Source: Microbacterium sp. SY138
Lineage (GTDB): Bacteria; Actinomycetota; Actinomycetes; Actinomycetales; Microbacteriaceae
Direction of reading: 5' to 3'
DNA: 64,000 bases
Assembly (NCBI RefSeq): GCF_039729145.1
Contig: NZ_CP155793.1
Span: forward strand, 2,170,001-2,234,000
Program-made: the position numbers and the translations under genes
Shown here: piece by piece, positions 9,827-18,086 of the stretch
Layout of the letters: every line of letters begins with the position of its first letter
Numbering within the stretch: the first letter of the stretch is position 1
The notes under the pieces: generated by a model
Seen by the model: the letters and a program-made list of their open reading frames with translations, nothing else
The model's database searches: none
What the model was told of the DNA's origin: nothing

Positions 9827-9967
9827 GTCACCAGGGTGTCATGCGGCAGTGCGACGACGGGCCGCAACGCCGGGGTGTCGCCGCGAGACGCCGTCGCCTC
9901 CCTGTCACGACACCGCCACGGTGTCAATGCCCGTGACCACGACGCCCGCAGGCGGCACGCTGACATC
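9827..9967. promoter_or_regulatory. Divergent promoter region with inverted repeat GACACC-N5-GGTGTC
   Basis: The gap between the LOG-family gene and the flavin-reductase-like gene holds a perfect 6-bp inverted repeat at 9909-9925 (spacer GCCAC). On the minus strand a TTGACA hexamer (9927-9922) overlaps its right arm. An A/T-anchored hexamer lies exactly 6 bases before each start: CACCCT for the minus gene and CACGCT for the plus gene. Confidence 0.4.
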
Positions 9968-10471
9968 ATGACCGAGATCACAGGACCCGAAGCCCTCGCC
10001 CGCGTCGTCGAGCTCGTGGAGGACATCGACATCACGATGCTCACCACCACCGACGACGACGGCAACCTCGTGAGTCGGCCGATGTCGACCCGGCAGATGG
10101 ACGACGCCGGCGACATCTGGTTCTTCACGGCCGAAGACACCGAGAAGGTCGATGAGGCGCGCAAGCACCGCGATGTCGGCCTCGCCTATTGCGATGCGAA
10201 GGGGATGCGCTACGTGTCCGTCGCGGGAACGGCAGAGGTCGTGCACGACCGCGCGAAGATGGAAGAGCTCTACTCGGCGTCGCTGGAGATCTGGTTCGCC
10301 GACGGCCTCGACACCCCGGGCATCGCTCTCCTCAAGGTGACTCCGAAGGTCACGGAGTTCTGGGAGCCGTCGAAGGGAAAACTCGCCCTCGCTGCCGGAG
10401 CGCTCAAGTCCCTCGTCACCCGCGATACGCCGGACGACGACATCATGAACCACGGCCGCATCGTCTGCTGA
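9968..10471 (+). CDS. Pyridoxamine 5'-phosphate oxidase-like general stress protein
   Basis: A 167-residue split-barrel flavin-binding protein of the general stress protein 26 type (PNPOx-like). Features are the start region VELVEDIDITMLTTTDDDGNL, SRPMSTRQMDDAGDIWFFT, and the trailing FWEPSKGKLALAAGALK segment. Members usually bind FMN, FAD or F420 and reduce unknown substrates; this one is too short and divergent to be PdxH. It converges on proS, with a strong hairpin across its stop codon. Confidence 0.85.
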   Translation: MTEITGPEALARVVELVEDIDITMLTTTDDDGNLVSRPMSTRQMDDAGDIWFFTAEDTEKVDEARKHRDVGLAYCDAKGMRYVSVAGTAEVVHDRAKMEELYSASLEIWFADGLDTPGIALLKVTPKVTEFWEPSKGKLALAAGALKSLVTRDTPDDDIMNHGRIVC

Positions 10472-10485
10472 CGACGCGGCCGTGG
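10450..10485. terminator. Bidirectional terminator between the stress protein gene and proS
   Basis: Perfect 10-bp arms CCACGGCCGC (10450-10459) and GCGGCCGTGG (10476-10485), continued after one mismatch by TCGTC/GACGA with loop TGCT. It spans the stop codon of the plus-strand gene and serves both convergent genes. No T-tract is present. Confidence 0.7.
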
Positions 10486-10488
10486 ATC

Positions 10489-12249
10489 TCAGCGTGCCAC
10501 GGTGAGGCGCTCGACGACCTCGTCGACGGAGATCGCGTCACGGTCCCCCGTGGCGCGATCCCACAGCTCGACCTGGCCGTCGGTGGCCCCGCGGCCGACG
10601 ATGACGATCTTCGGCACTCCGACGAGCTCGGCATCGCCGAACTTCACACCGGGCGACACCTTGGGGCGGTCGTCGTACAGCACATCGAGACCGGCGGCCT
10701 CGAGCTGCGCGGAGATACCTTCCGCCACCTCGAATGCGACCTGATCACGACCTGCCGCGACGACCTGCACGTCGAACGGTGCGACCGACGCCGGCCAGAT
10801 GAGGCCCTTGTCGTCATTGTTGAGCTCGGCGATGATCGCGAGGATACGGGTCACGCCGATGCCGTACGAGCCCATCGTGACGGTGACGAGCTTGCCGTTC
10901 TCGTTCAGCACCTTCAGCCCCAGAGCCTCGGCGTACTTCCGGCCCAGCTGGAAGACGTGTCCGATCTCCATGCCGCGCGCGAGCTCCACCGGGCCCGAGC
11001 CGTCGGGAGCCGGGTCCCCGGCGCGCACGTTCGCGATCTCGACGATGCCGTCCGCGGCGAAGTCGCGCCCGGCCACGACGGAGTGCGCGTGCTTCTCGTC
11101 GATGTTCGCGCCGGTGATCCAGCTGGTGCCCTCGCTGACGCGCGGGTCGACAAGATACCGGATGCCCGTGGCCGACTCCTCGCCGAGCACCGCACCGGTG
11201 GGCGACCAGGGGCCGATGTAGCCCTTCACGAGCAGCGGGTTGTTCTCGAAGTCGTCCGCTGTGGCGGTCTCGACCTCGGCAGGCGCGAAGGCGACCTCGG
11301 CGCGCTTCTCGTCGACCTCACGGTCGCCGGGGATGCCGACGATCACGAGTTCGCGGGTGCCGTCGAGGTGGGTCAGCGCGAGCACGACATTCTTGAGCGT
11401 GTCGCCTGCGGTGTACTCGCCCTCGAGCTCTCGGTTGACATGCGCGACCAGCGTCTCGATGGTCGGTGTGTCGGGAGAGTCGAAGATCACCGGGGACTCG
11501 TCGGCGTCGTACGCGATCGCCTCGGGCACCGCGGTGGTGAACGCCTCGACGTTCGCTGCATAGCCGCCGGCGCTGCGGACGAAGGTGTCTTCGCCGACCG
11601 GAGTCGGGTGCAGGAACTCCTCGCTGCGGGATCCGCCCATCGCCCCCGCATCGGCCTGGACGATGACGTACTCGAGACCGAGACGCTGGAAGATGCGCTC
11701 GTACGCGTCGCGCTGCGCCTGGTAGCTGGCGTCCAGCCCCTCATCAGAAGAGTCGAACGAGTACGCGTCCTTCATCGTGAACTCGCGTCCACGGAGCAGG
11801 CCCGCCCGCGGGCGCGCCTCGTCGCGGTACTTGTCCTGGATCTGGTAGATCGTGAGCGGCAAATCCTTGTACGAGGAGTACAGGTCCTTCACGAGCAGAG
11901 TGAAGGCCTCTTCGTGGGTGGGCGCGAGCAGATAGTCGCCGCCCTTGCGATCCTGCAGACGGAAAAGCAGGTCGCCGTACTCGTCCCAGCGGCCGGTGGC
12001 CTCATAGGACTCACGGGGCATGAGCGCCGGGAAGTGCACCTCCTGTGCGCCTGCGGCGGCCATCTCCTCGCGGACGACGGTCTCGATCTTCGACTTGACG
12101 CGGAGACCCAGTGGCAGCCACGCGAAGATGCCGGCGGCCTGCGGGCGGATGTACCCGGCCCGGATCAGCAGCCGGTGGCTGGCGACCTCTGCGCCTGCAG
12201 GGTCTTCACGGAGCGTGCGGAGGAAGAAGTTCGAAAGACGAGTGACCAC
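10489..12249 (-). CDS. proS: Prolyl-tRNA synthetase, bacterial type with editing insertion
   Basis: Charges tRNA-Pro; class II synthetase of 586 residues. It has the usual [18 protein letters not shown] start, motif 2 ([20 protein letters not shown]), the inserted YbaK-like editing domain between motifs 2 and 3 (about 230-390), motif 3 ([10 protein letters not shown]) and a C-terminal anticodon-binding domain. The GTG start has no Shine-Dalgarno sequence. A TAGACT box lies exactly 6 bases upstream, so the mRNA is probably leaderless. A 17-bp perfect inverted repeat also covers codons 1-5. It belongs to the dxr-rseP-ispG-proS-nusA order seen in actinobacteria. Confidence 0.97.
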   Translation of the reverse strand: MVTRLSNFFLRTLREDPAGAEVASHRLLIRAGYIRPQAAGIFAWLPLGLRVKSKIETVVREEMAAAGAQEVHFPALMPRESYEATGRWDEYGDLLFRLQDRKGGDYLLAPTHEEAFTLLVKDLYSSYKDLPLTIYQIQDKYRDEARPRAGLLRGREFTMKDAYSFDSSDEGLDASYQAQRDAYERIFQRLGLEYVIVQADAGAMGGSRSEEFLHPTPVGEDTFVRSAGGYAANVEAFTTAVPEAIAYDADESPVIFDSPDTPTIETLVAHVNRELEGEYTAGDTLKNVVLALTHLDGTRELVIVGIPGDREVDEKRAEVAFAPAEVETATADDFENNPLLVKGYIGPWSPTGAVLGEESATGIRYLVDPRVSEGTSWITGANIDEKHAHSVVAGRDFAADGIVEIANVRAGDPAPDGSGPVELARGMEIGHVFQLGRKYAEALGLKVLNENGKLVTVTMGSYGIGVTRILAIIAELNNDDKGLIWPASVAPFDVQVVAAGRDQVAFEVAEGISAQLEAAGLDVLYDDRPKVSPGVKFGDAELVGVPKIVIVGRGATDGQVELWDRATGDRDAISVDEVVERLTVAR

Positions 12250-12283
12250 GGAGCAAGTCTAGTGAGCCGTGGTCACTCGTCTT
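12235..12283 (-). promoter_or_regulatory. 17-bp perfect hairpin covering the proS start codon
   Basis: AAGACGAGTGACCACGG (12235-12251) and its exact complement (12267-12283) flank a 15-base loop. On the minus strand the second arm contains the proS GTG and codons 2-5. The loop contains the predicted -10 box TAGACT (12256-12261). It could terminate transcription from the upstream gene, and in read-through RNA it would hide the proS start. Confidence 0.75.
12256..12261 (-). promoter_or_regulatory. Predicted -10 box of leaderless proS
   Basis: TAGACT followed by 6 bases and the GTG start, placing the transcription start at or next to the start codon. Confidence 0.6.
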
Positions 12284-12291
12284 CGACGACG

Positions 12292-13062
12292 TCAGTTGAG
12301 CGCCGGAAGGTTCGCGGGTACGACGCCGCCGGCGTACAGGTCGGCCGCCAGCTCCTGCAGCGCCGTCAGCGCGACCCGCTGCGGGAGCGGACCGTAGGAG
12401 ATGCGCGCGACACCGAGCTTCTCGTACTCCGAGGCCGCGAGGGCACCCGGAATCCCGATGACGCTGATCTTGCGCTCGCCGATGCCCTCGACGAGCTGAC
12501 GCGTGACGTTCATGTCGAGGATGCCGGGCACGAACACCGCGGTCGCTCCGGCGTCGAGGTAAGCCCGCCCACGCTGGATGGCATCGGCGATGCTCTCCTG
12601 CACGGGCCGACCGCCGGCGCGGACGAAGGCGTCCGTGCGCGCATTGAGGGCGAACGGGACGCCCTCGGCCTCCGCCGCCTTCACGATCGCCTCGACGGAG
12701 GCGACGGACTCGTCGAGCGGCTTGAGTCGGTCCTCGACGTTCGCGCCGACGACGCCTGCCCCGATGGCGAGGCGGGTGGTCTCCCCCGCGTCGCCGTATC
12801 CGTCGTCGAGATCGGCGGTCACGGGCACATGGACGGCGGCCGCGATGCGACCCACCATGTCGATCATGATCTCGCGCGGCGTGGCGCCGTCGTCATAGCC
12901 GAACGACGCCGCGATGCCGTGTCCGGCGGTGGCGATCGCCTGGGTCTCGGGGAGGGCGGCGACCGCCCGCGCGGAGACGACGTCCCACACATTCACGACG
13001 CGAAGGATCTCCGGTGCGTCATAGAGTCCGACAAGGGTCTGGGCCTTGGCTGCAGTGGTCAT
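12292..13062 (-). CDS. Isocitrate lyase/phosphoenolpyruvate mutase superfamily protein
   Basis: A 256-residue TIM-barrel enzyme of the ICL/PEPM superfamily, which makes or breaks C-C or C-P bonds of 2-oxo acids. The Mg2+-binding region is VTADLDDGYGD, followed by GANVEDRLKP and NARTDAFVRAGG, matching the phosphonomutase/oxaloacetate-hydrolase-like branch. The isocitrate lyase catalytic KKCGH is absent, so it is not AceA. The substrate is unknown and there is no phosphonate gene nearby. A TAGCGT box 6 bases before the ATG predicts a leaderless mRNA. It lies 42 bases upstream of proS. Confidence 0.82.
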   Translation of the reverse strand: MTTAAKAQTLVGLYDAPEILRVVNVWDVVSARAVAALPETQAIATAGHGIAASFGYDDGATPREIMIDMVGRIAAAVHVPVTADLDDGYGDAGETTRLAIGAGVVGANVEDRLKPLDESVASVEAIVKAAEAEGVPFALNARTDAFVRAGGRPVQESIADAIQRGRAYLDAGATAVFVPGILDMNVTRQLVEGIGERKISVIGIPGALAASEYEKLGVARISYGPLPQRVALTALQELAADLYAGGVVPANLPALN

Positions 13063-13068
13063 GACTCC

Positions 13069-13074
13069 ACGCTA
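13069..13074 (-). promoter_or_regulatory. Predicted -10 box of the ICL/PEPM-family gene
   Basis: TAGCGT, then 6 bases, then ATG. It is back to back with the promoter of the RNB gene. Confidence 0.55.
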
Positions 13075-13129
13075 ACGCGGGATGACGTCCACGGGGCCGG
13101 TTCATTCCGCTCCGCCTGATCGCCACGCC

Positions 13130-13135
13130 TAGGGT
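13130..13135 (+). promoter_or_regulatory. Predicted -10 box of the RNB ribonuclease gene
   Basis: TAGGGT, then 6 bases (GGAGCC), then ATG at 13142. Consistent with a leaderless transcript. Confidence 0.55.
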
Positions 13136-13141
13136 GGAGCC

Positions 13142-14557
13142 ATGCCCCAGCGCCGATCACACGTCGCCCCGTCCGCTGCGCAGACCGAGCTGGCCTCGGC
13201 ACTCGCCGGGCTGCGGGAATCTGTCGATGCTCCCCTCGACTTCCCCGACGAGGTCATCGCCGAGGCCGAGGCATCCACCGCCCCCGTGCCACAGATCGAC
13301 CTTCGCGACGTCCCCTTCGCAACGCTGGACCCTGAAGGGTCTCGCGACCTCGATCAGGCCTTCCACCTCGAGCGCGCGGGGACCGGATACACCGTTCGCT
13401 ACGCGATCGCCGACGTCCCGGGGTTCGTCGCACCGGGCGGAGCGGTGGATGCCGAGGCACGGCGTCGCGGACAGACACTGTATGCCGCGGATGGTTCGAT
13501 CCCGCTGCATCCGCGCGTGCTGAGCGAGGATCGAGCCTCGCTGCTCGCCGACGTCGACCGACCGGCGCTGGTGTGGACCTTCGCCCTCGACTCCAGCGGT
13601 GTCGTCTCCGACTTCCGCCTGGAACGCGCGCTGATCCGTTCGCGCGCACAGCTCGACTACGCGACGACGCAGCTGGCGATCGACCGCGGCGAGGACGGCC
13701 CGGCGGCACTGCTCCCGGAGATCGGAGCCTTGCGCATGGAGCGGGAGCGCCTGAGAGGAGGAGCGAGCCTGAATCTGCCCGACGAAGAGGTCGTGCGTGC
13801 AGAAGACGGCACCTATGCGATCGAACGACGCCGCCCACTTCCCGTGGAGGAGTGGAACGCCCAGCTCTCGCTCATGACCGGGATGGCCGCAGCTTCCCTC
13901 ATGCTCGACGCCGGAGTCGGCATCCTCCGGACGATGCCGGAGCCGGATGCGGCCGCTTTCGAGACCTTCCGGCATCAGACCGAGGCCCTCGGGCGCCCGT
14001 GGACGGCCGGTGCATACGGCTACTACCTTCGCGGGCTCGACCGCGCCGACCCGATGACGCTCCCCGTGCTGGAGGCCGCGTCGTCGCTGTTCCGCGGAGC
14101 AGGGTACCTGGTGTTCGACGGCGAAGCGCCGGGCGCCGCCGTGCAGGCCGCCATCGCCGCGCCCTATGCCCACGCGACCGCTCCGCTGCGCCGACTCGTC
14201 GACCGGTGGGCACTGGCGATCTGCCTCGCCGCCGCGAACGGCGAGCCCGCCCCCGAATGGGCGCGCGCATCGCTCGGCGAGCTCCCCGCCCTCATGCAGG
14301 AATCCGGCCAGCGTGCATCGCGCCTCAACGCGGCGACGATCAACAGTGTCGAGGCCGCGCTGCTCACGCCCCTGGTCGGCACGACGATCGAGGCGACCGT
14401 GATCGAGCTGCGCGGTGAACGCGCGGCCGTGCAGATCGCCGATCCCGCCGTGACAGCGACTGCACCGCTACGGCCGGGTGCGAAGCCGGGTGATATCGTG
14501 CGACTCCGCATCGTGCGTGCGGACATCGCGAAGGGCGAGGTCGAGTTCGCGATCTGA
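13142..14557 (+). CDS. RNB-domain exoribonuclease (RNase II/R-like, short form)
   Basis: A 3'-5' exoribonuclease of 471 residues, of a short form common in actinobacteria. The catalytic segment TLDPEGSRDLDQAFHLE carries Asp63, Asp69 and Asp71 of the RNB active site, and the C-terminal HATAPLRRLVDRW matches the RNB closing motif. The N-terminal cold-shock domains of full RNase II/R are missing; a small S1/OB-like tail (about 405-471) is left. Its probable role is degradation of mRNA fragments. The stop codon is followed in the same frame by a 76-codon ORF. Confidence 0.9.
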   Translation: MPQRRSHVAPSAAQTELASALAGLRESVDAPLDFPDEVIAEAEASTAPVPQIDLRDVPFATLDPEGSRDLDQAFHLERAGTGYTVRYAIADVPGFVAPGGAVDAEARRRGQTLYAADGSIPLHPRVLSEDRASLLADVDRPALVWTFALDSSGVVSDFRLERALIRSRAQLDYATTQLAIDRGEDGPAALLPEIGALRMERERLRGGASLNLPDEEVVRAEDGTYAIERRRPLPVEEWNAQLSLMTGMAAASLMLDAGVGILRTMPEPDAAAFETFRHQTEALGRPWTAGAYGYYLRGLDRADPMTLPVLEAASSLFRGAGYLVFDGEAPGAAVQAAIAAPYAHATAPLRRLVDRWALAICLAAANGEPAPEWARASLGELPALMQESGQRASRLNAATINSVEAALLTPLVGTTIEATVIELRGERAAVQIADPAVTATAPLRPGAKPGDIVRLRIVRADIAKGEVEFAI

Positions 14558-14578
14558 CCTTCTGCTCATCGGCGACGC

Positions 14579-14809
14579 GTGGTCGCCGACGTGCTCTTCG
14601 AGCGGATCGCGGAGCTGATGCTGCTAGGCGACCGCCGCTGGATCGCCACCGGGAAGTGGCTCCCCCGTCGATTGCGCGCTCTGAGCGAGGAGCGCACCGA
14701 GCGGCTGAGTGCGCCGCTGCTCGCCGGAGACTTCGCAGCCTTCGCGGACCGCGTCGAGGAGGAGCTCGATCGAGCGGGCGGACGGCTGCAGGCCGGGTTC
14801 GTGCGCTGA
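14579..14809 (+). CDS. Small hypothetical protein, helical
   Basis: Not recognised. 76 residues from a GTG, 21 bases after the RNB stop codon and in the same frame as that gene. It is rich in Leu, Arg and Glu and predicted helical (VLFERIAELMLLGDRRW, GKWLPRRLRALSEERTERL, FADRVEEELDRAG). It could be a separate small protein, the remains of a longer helical domain, or a read-through extension of the nuclease. There is no clear Shine-Dalgarno sequence, so translation would depend on coupling to the RNB gene. Confidence 0.5.
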   Translation: MVADVLFERIAELMLLGDRRWIATGKWLPRRLRALSEERTERLSAPLLAGDFAAFADRVEEELDRAGGRLQAGFVR

Positions 14810-14811
14810 GG

Positions 14812-15678
14812 TCAGGGGGCGGGGACAGCCGTGGTCGTCATGACGAGGAGCTGGGGATCGCTGAGATCGAGCGACACCGTGATCGATCCGAACGCGGCGA
14901 GGGAGTCGGCATGGGTTCCCCCGCAGAGGATCACGGCTTCGCCCTCTGGGAGGGAGCAGTGCCAGCGACGCCGGTCGACGATCGTCGGCCCCTCGGTCTC
15001 GATGCTGCTGGAAGCGCCCGAGGCGATCCAAGCGGCCAGTCGGTCGTTCACCTGCGCCTCGCGGTCGGGGAGAGTCGCAGCGAACGTCTCGGTGTCGAAG
15101 CCTGCCCTGCGCAGACTCTTGCCGAGCCGGTATTCGTCGACGGCCCCGTCCTCGTGGATACGACTGGACTGGTTGGCGCGACCCTCGAAGTCGGGGTTCC
15201 CGAGAGCGTCCTCCCCCGGGTCCTTCCGCCAGAGATCGACGAGGGCCAGGTCAAGCGCCAGTGAAGCGACATGACATGCCGTGTGGCCGCGGCTGAGTCC
15301 CGCGCGACGGGCACCGTCGACCGCGAGCGCCACCGGTGCTCCCTCAACGAGTGATGCCGGCACGACACCCTCGATGCGATGCCCGACCAGCCACGTCCAG
15401 CCCTCCGCACCGCGCTTGACCGGGATCTCGCGGCCCACGGCGAACTCGCCCTCGTCAGAGATCGCGGCCATGAGAGCCTCGGTCACCGTGACCGTGACGC
15501 CGGCGGCCGTGATGGTTCCGCTGTCGCCCGGCTGATCCGGCCAGGTGTGGTCGACCGGATGGAAGGGCGTCGCGTCGACGACGACGACCGCTCCATCGGC
15601 GAAGCTCTCCACACGTGTGACGATGCCATCTCCGGCGATGGTCCCGTCCGAGAAGGTCACAGTGGTGGGCGTCGACAT
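14812..15678 (-). CDS. AlaX-like alanyl-tRNA editing protein
   Basis: A free-standing trans-editing factor related to the AlaRS editing domain, which hydrolyses mischarged Ser- or Gly-tRNA-Ala. The 288-residue protein has the AlaRS-type start of the editing fold (ATPFHPVDHTWPDQPGDSGTI) and the zinc ligands His132-X3-His136 (HTACH) and Cys252-X3-His256 (CGGTH). The active-site chemistry is therefore intact. An AGGAG site precedes the ATG. Its substrate preference cannot be read from sequence. An NTF2-like gene follows on the same strand. Confidence 0.82.
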   Translation of the reverse strand: MSTPTTVTFSDGTIAGDGIVTRVESFADGAVVVVDATPFHPVDHTWPDQPGDSGTITAAGVTVTVTEALMAAISDEGEFAVGREIPVKRGAEGWTWLVGHRIEGVVPASLVEGAPVALAVDGARRAGLSRGHTACHVASLALDLALVDLWRKDPGEDALGNPDFEGRANQSSRIHEDGAVDEYRLGKSLRRAGFDTETFAATLPDREAQVNDRLAAWIASGASSSIETEGPTIVDRRRWHCSLPEGEAVILCGGTHADSLAAFGSITVSLDLSDPQLLVMTTTAVPAP

Positions 15679-15763
15679 GGTTCTCCTCGGATTCGTCGGT
15701 GATCTCGACAGTGTTCGCGGCCGTCGGGCCGTCGTGAGAGCGGGGCGGACCCGGTACGAAAGG

Positions 15764-16096
15764 TCAGTGGGACGGCGGGATGGTGAAGCTGGCGAGCTTG
15801 TCGCCCTCGACGACGAAGATGCCGTCGGATTCTCCGTTGAAGACCCGGCTCGCCCATCCGAAGCGGATGCGGGTCGTGTCGCCGTCGGTCTCGGCGGAGA
15901 GCACGGTCATCCTCGCTCCGGCGCCGATCGCGTCGCTGCCTGCCCATTCGCGCACCCCATCAGGGCCGGCCTTGACCGTGCCCCAATCGCTGACATGCCC
16001 ATCCGGGGTGAAGGCATCGACGAACGCATCGGTATCGGCCGCGTTGATCGCATCGACCATCACCTGGACAGGCGTGGGCAGGGTGACATCCGACAT
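15764..16096 (-). CDS. NTF2-like/SnoaL-like small protein
   Basis: A 110-residue single-domain protein of the nuclear transport factor 2 cone fold. Signs are VMVDAINAADTDAFVDAFTPDGHVSDWG at the N-terminus and the strands RMTVLSAETDGDTTRIRFGW and GIFVVEGDKLASF. Such proteins serve as small isomerases, lactone cyclases or ligand-binding modules, and no specific role can be named. The ATG has a GGAGGAGCG site. It sits 17 bases after the ispG start on the opposite side of its own ATG, but ispG is transcribed toward it, so the two may be cotranscribed. Confidence 0.75.
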   Translation of the reverse strand: MSDVTLPTPVQVMVDAINAADTDAFVDAFTPDGHVSDWGTVKAGPDGVREWAGSDAIGAGARMTVLSAETDGDTTRIRFGWASRVFNGESDGIFVVEGDKLASFTIPPSH

Positions 16097-16113
16097 CTCG
16101 CGCTCCTCCGAGC

Positions 16114-17265
16114 TCAGGCCGTGACGACCTGGGCCGTGCCGAGCGGGGCCTCAGGTCCCATCTCAGCGGCGATCCGGTTGGCCTCTTCGATCAGGGTGGC
16201 GACGATGTCGGCCTCCGGCACGGTCTTGATGACCTCGCCCTTCACGAAGATCTGCCCCTTGCCGTTACCCGAAGCCACGCCGAGGTCGGCCTCGCGCGCT
16301 TCGCCCGGTCCGTTGACGACGCAGCCCATCACGGCGACGCGCAGCGGAACGGTCATGTCCTTGAGCCCCTCCGTCACGTTCTCGGCCAGGGTGTAGACGT
16401 CGACCTGAGCGCGTCCGCATGAGGGGCAGGAGACGATCTCGAGCTTGCGCTCGCGCAGGTTGAGGGACTGAAGGATCTGGTGTCCGACCTTGACCTCTTC
16501 GGCCGGCGGCGCCGAGAGCGACACGCGGATCGTGTCGCCGATGCCCTCGCCGAGGAGGATTCCGAACGCGGTGGCGCTCTTGATCGTTCCCTGGAACGCC
16601 GGCCCCGCCTCGGTCACACCGAGGTGAAGGGGCCAGTCGCCCCGCTCGGCCAGCTGCCGATACGCCTTGACCATGACGATGGGGTCGTTGTGCTTGACGG
16701 AGATCTTGAAGTCGTGGAAGTCGTGCTCCTCGAACAGCGACGCCTCCCACACGGCGCTCTCGACCAGCGCCTCAGCCGTCGCCTTGCCGTACTTGCTGAG
16801 GATGCGGCGATCCAGAGATCCGGCGTTCACGCCGATGCGCAGAGAGACTCCCGCCGCCTTCGCGGCCTCGGCGATCTTGCCCACGTTGCCGTCGAACTCG
16901 CGGATGTTGCCGGGATTCACCCGCACCGCCCCGCATCCGGCATCGATAGCCGTGTAGATGTAGCGCGGCTGGAAGTGGATGTCGGCGATCACGGGGATCT
17001 GGCTCTTCATCGCGATGATCTTCAACGCATCGGCATCGTCCTGATGCGGCACCGCGACGCGGACGATCTCGCAGCCCGAAGCCGTGAGCTCGGCGATCTG
17101 CTGCAGCGTCCCGTTGATGTCGGTCGTCTTGGTGGTCGTCATCGACTGCACGCTGACCGGAGCGTCGCCGCCCACGAGCACCTTGCCCACCTTGATCTGC
17201 CGGGACTTGCGGCGCGGGGCGAGGACTTCGGGGATCTTCGGCATTCCGAGGTTCACTGCTGGCAC
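16114..17265 (-). CDS. ispG: 4-hydroxy-3-methylbut-2-enyl diphosphate synthase
   Basis: The penultimate step of the MEP isoprenoid pathway: converts MEcPP to HMBPP using a [4Fe-4S] cluster. The protein has 383 residues with a TIM barrel (about 20-265) followed by the cluster domain. The ligands are Cys280 and Cys283 (CPSC), Cys315 (GCVVNGPGE) and Glu322. The GTG start has TAGGCT exactly 6 bases upstream, suggesting a leaderless mRNA divergent from pcp. It shares the window with dxr, an earlier enzyme of the pathway, separated from it by rseP and inserted genes. Confidence 0.97.
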   Translation of the reverse strand: MPAVNLGMPKIPEVLAPRRKSRQIKVGKVLVGGDAPVSVQSMTTTKTTDINGTLQQIAELTASGCEIVRVAVPHQDDADALKIIAMKSQIPVIADIHFQPRYIYTAIDAGCGAVRVNPGNIREFDGNVGKIAEAAKAAGVSLRIGVNAGSLDRRILSKYGKATAEALVESAVWEASLFEEHDFHDFKISVKHNDPIVMVKAYRQLAERGDWPLHLGVTEAGPAFQGTIKSATAFGILLGEGIGDTIRVSLSAPPAEEVKVGHQILQSLNLRERKLEIVSCPSCGRAQVDVYTLAENVTEGLKDMTVPLRVAVMGCVVNGPGEAREADLGVASGNGKGQIFVKGEVIKTVPEADIVATLIEEANRIAAEMGPEAPLGTAQVVTA

Positions 17266-17271
17266 GCCCCA

Positions 17272-17277
17272 AGCCTA
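17272..17277 (-). promoter_or_regulatory. Predicted -10 box of ispG
   Basis: TAGGCT, 6 bases, GTG. Its expected -35 position (about 17295-17300) overlaps that of the divergent pcp promoter. Confidence 0.55.
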
Positions 17278-17313
17278 CGCCGCCTGGATGCAAGTGGGCT
17301 GAACAGCCGCACC

Positions 17314-17319
17314 TACGCT
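17314..17319 (+). promoter_or_regulatory. Predicted -10 box of pcp
   Basis: TACGCT, then GGAGGC, then ATG at 17326. Either a leaderless transcript or, less likely, a Shine-Dalgarno directly abutting the start. Confidence 0.5.
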
Positions 17320-17325
17320 GGAGGC

Positions 17326-17952
17326 ATGGCCGTCGTCCTCCTCACCGGATTCGACCCCTTCGACGGGGCGGACCGCAATCCGTCTGCCGATGCCGTGAAC
17401 GCGGTCGCGGCCGCATACGACGGTCCGCACGAGCTCGTGGTGGCCACACTTCCGGTCGCGTTCGAGGCATCCGCTCACCGGCTCCGGACCCTGATCGCCG
17501 CGCACTCCCCCGATGTCGTCATCGCCACCGGGCTCGCCGCCGGGAGCAGCAGGGTCGCGATCGAGCGCATCGGTGTCAACCTGATCGACGCCCGCATCCC
17601 CGACAACGACGGCGAACAGCCCGTCGATGCTCCCAGCGAGGCCGGCGGTCCCGCCGCGCGATTCTCGACGCTCCCCGTGAAGCGCCTGCTCCAGGTTCTG
17701 ACCGCGGAAGGGCTGCCGGCGCAGCTGTCGCTCTCTGCGGGAACCTACGTGTGCAACCACGTGCTGTACACGGCAGTGGGTGCGGTCCGGCCGGATGCGC
17801 GTGCCGGATTCGTGCACCTTCCGTGGTCGACGACCACGGTCCCTGCAGGCGGGCCGCACCTCGCCGACGCGCAACTGGCGCGCGCCCTGCGCCTCATCGT
17901 GGATCACGCCCTCGACGCCGAGTCGACGGAGGCCGGCGGCAGCATCTGGTGA
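17326..17952 (+). CDS. pcp: Pyroglutamyl-peptidase I (peptidase C15)
   Basis: A cytoplasmic cysteine peptidase that removes N-terminal 5-oxoproline from peptides. The 208-residue length is normal for the family. It starts with VLLTGFDPFDGADRNPS, and the catalytic triad is visible as Glu80 (RVAIERIGVNL), Cys143 (YVCNHVLY) and His164 (GFVHLPW). It is divergent from ispG. Downstream lies the trp leader region, which has its own promoter, so pcp is probably monocistronic. Confidence 0.93.
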   Translation: MAVVLLTGFDPFDGADRNPSADAVNAVAAAYDGPHELVVATLPVAFEASAHRLRTLIAAHSPDVVIATGLAAGSSRVAIERIGVNLIDARIPDNDGEQPVDAPSEAGGPAARFSTLPVKRLLQVLTAEGLPAQLSLSAGTYVCNHVLYTAVGAVRPDARAGFVHLPWSTTTVPAGGPHLADAQLARALRLIVDHALDAESTEAGGSIW

Positions 17953-17986
17953 TGTCATCGCGCCGTGGCCCTCGCTCGCGATGTGG

Positions 17987-17992
17987 TAGTTT
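17987..17992 (+). promoter_or_regulatory. Predicted -10 box of the trp leader transcript
   Basis: TAGTTT followed by 7 bases and the ATG of the leader peptide, so the leader mRNA would be leaderless. No clear -35 is visible. Confidence 0.5.
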
Positions 17993-17999
17993 CGGCCCC

Positions 18000-18035
18000 A
18001 TGCTCGCGAACTTCACCTGGTGGCCCGCCTTCTAG
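18000..18035 (+). CDS. trpL: trp operon leader peptide, MLANFTWWPAF
   Basis: An 11-residue ORF with two adjacent Trp codons, followed by mutually exclusive hairpins and then an anthranilate synthase gene. This is the classical leader-peptide design: when charged tRNA-Trp is scarce, the ribosome stalls at the Trp codons and downstream transcription continues. The Trp codons sit just ahead of the 5' arm of the first hairpin, which contains the stop codon. It is too short for ORF callers. Confidence 0.85.
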   Translation: MLANFTWWPAF

Positions 18036-18086
18036 GCGGTGTGTTCGCGTTCCCACGAATTCAGACCGCCTCCGGGGCGGTCTTTT
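18021..18086 (+). promoter_or_regulatory. Transcription attenuator of the anthranilate synthase gene
   Basis: Four segments are visible. 1 = CCGCCT (18025-18030) pairs with 2 = AGGCGG (18034-18039). 3 = GACCGCC (18064-18070) pairs with 4 = GGCGGTC (18076-18082), followed by TTTT. Segment 2 (GGCGGT, 18035-18040) can pair instead with segment 3 (ACCGCC, 18065-18070), forming the antiterminator. The 3:4 hairpin is the intrinsic terminator. Confidence 0.85.

Noticed and set aside
10189..13119. A 976-codon open frame on the plus strand covering proS and the ICL/PEPM gene in antisense
   Set aside because: Antisense shadow of two well-recognised genes; no domain, no start signals.
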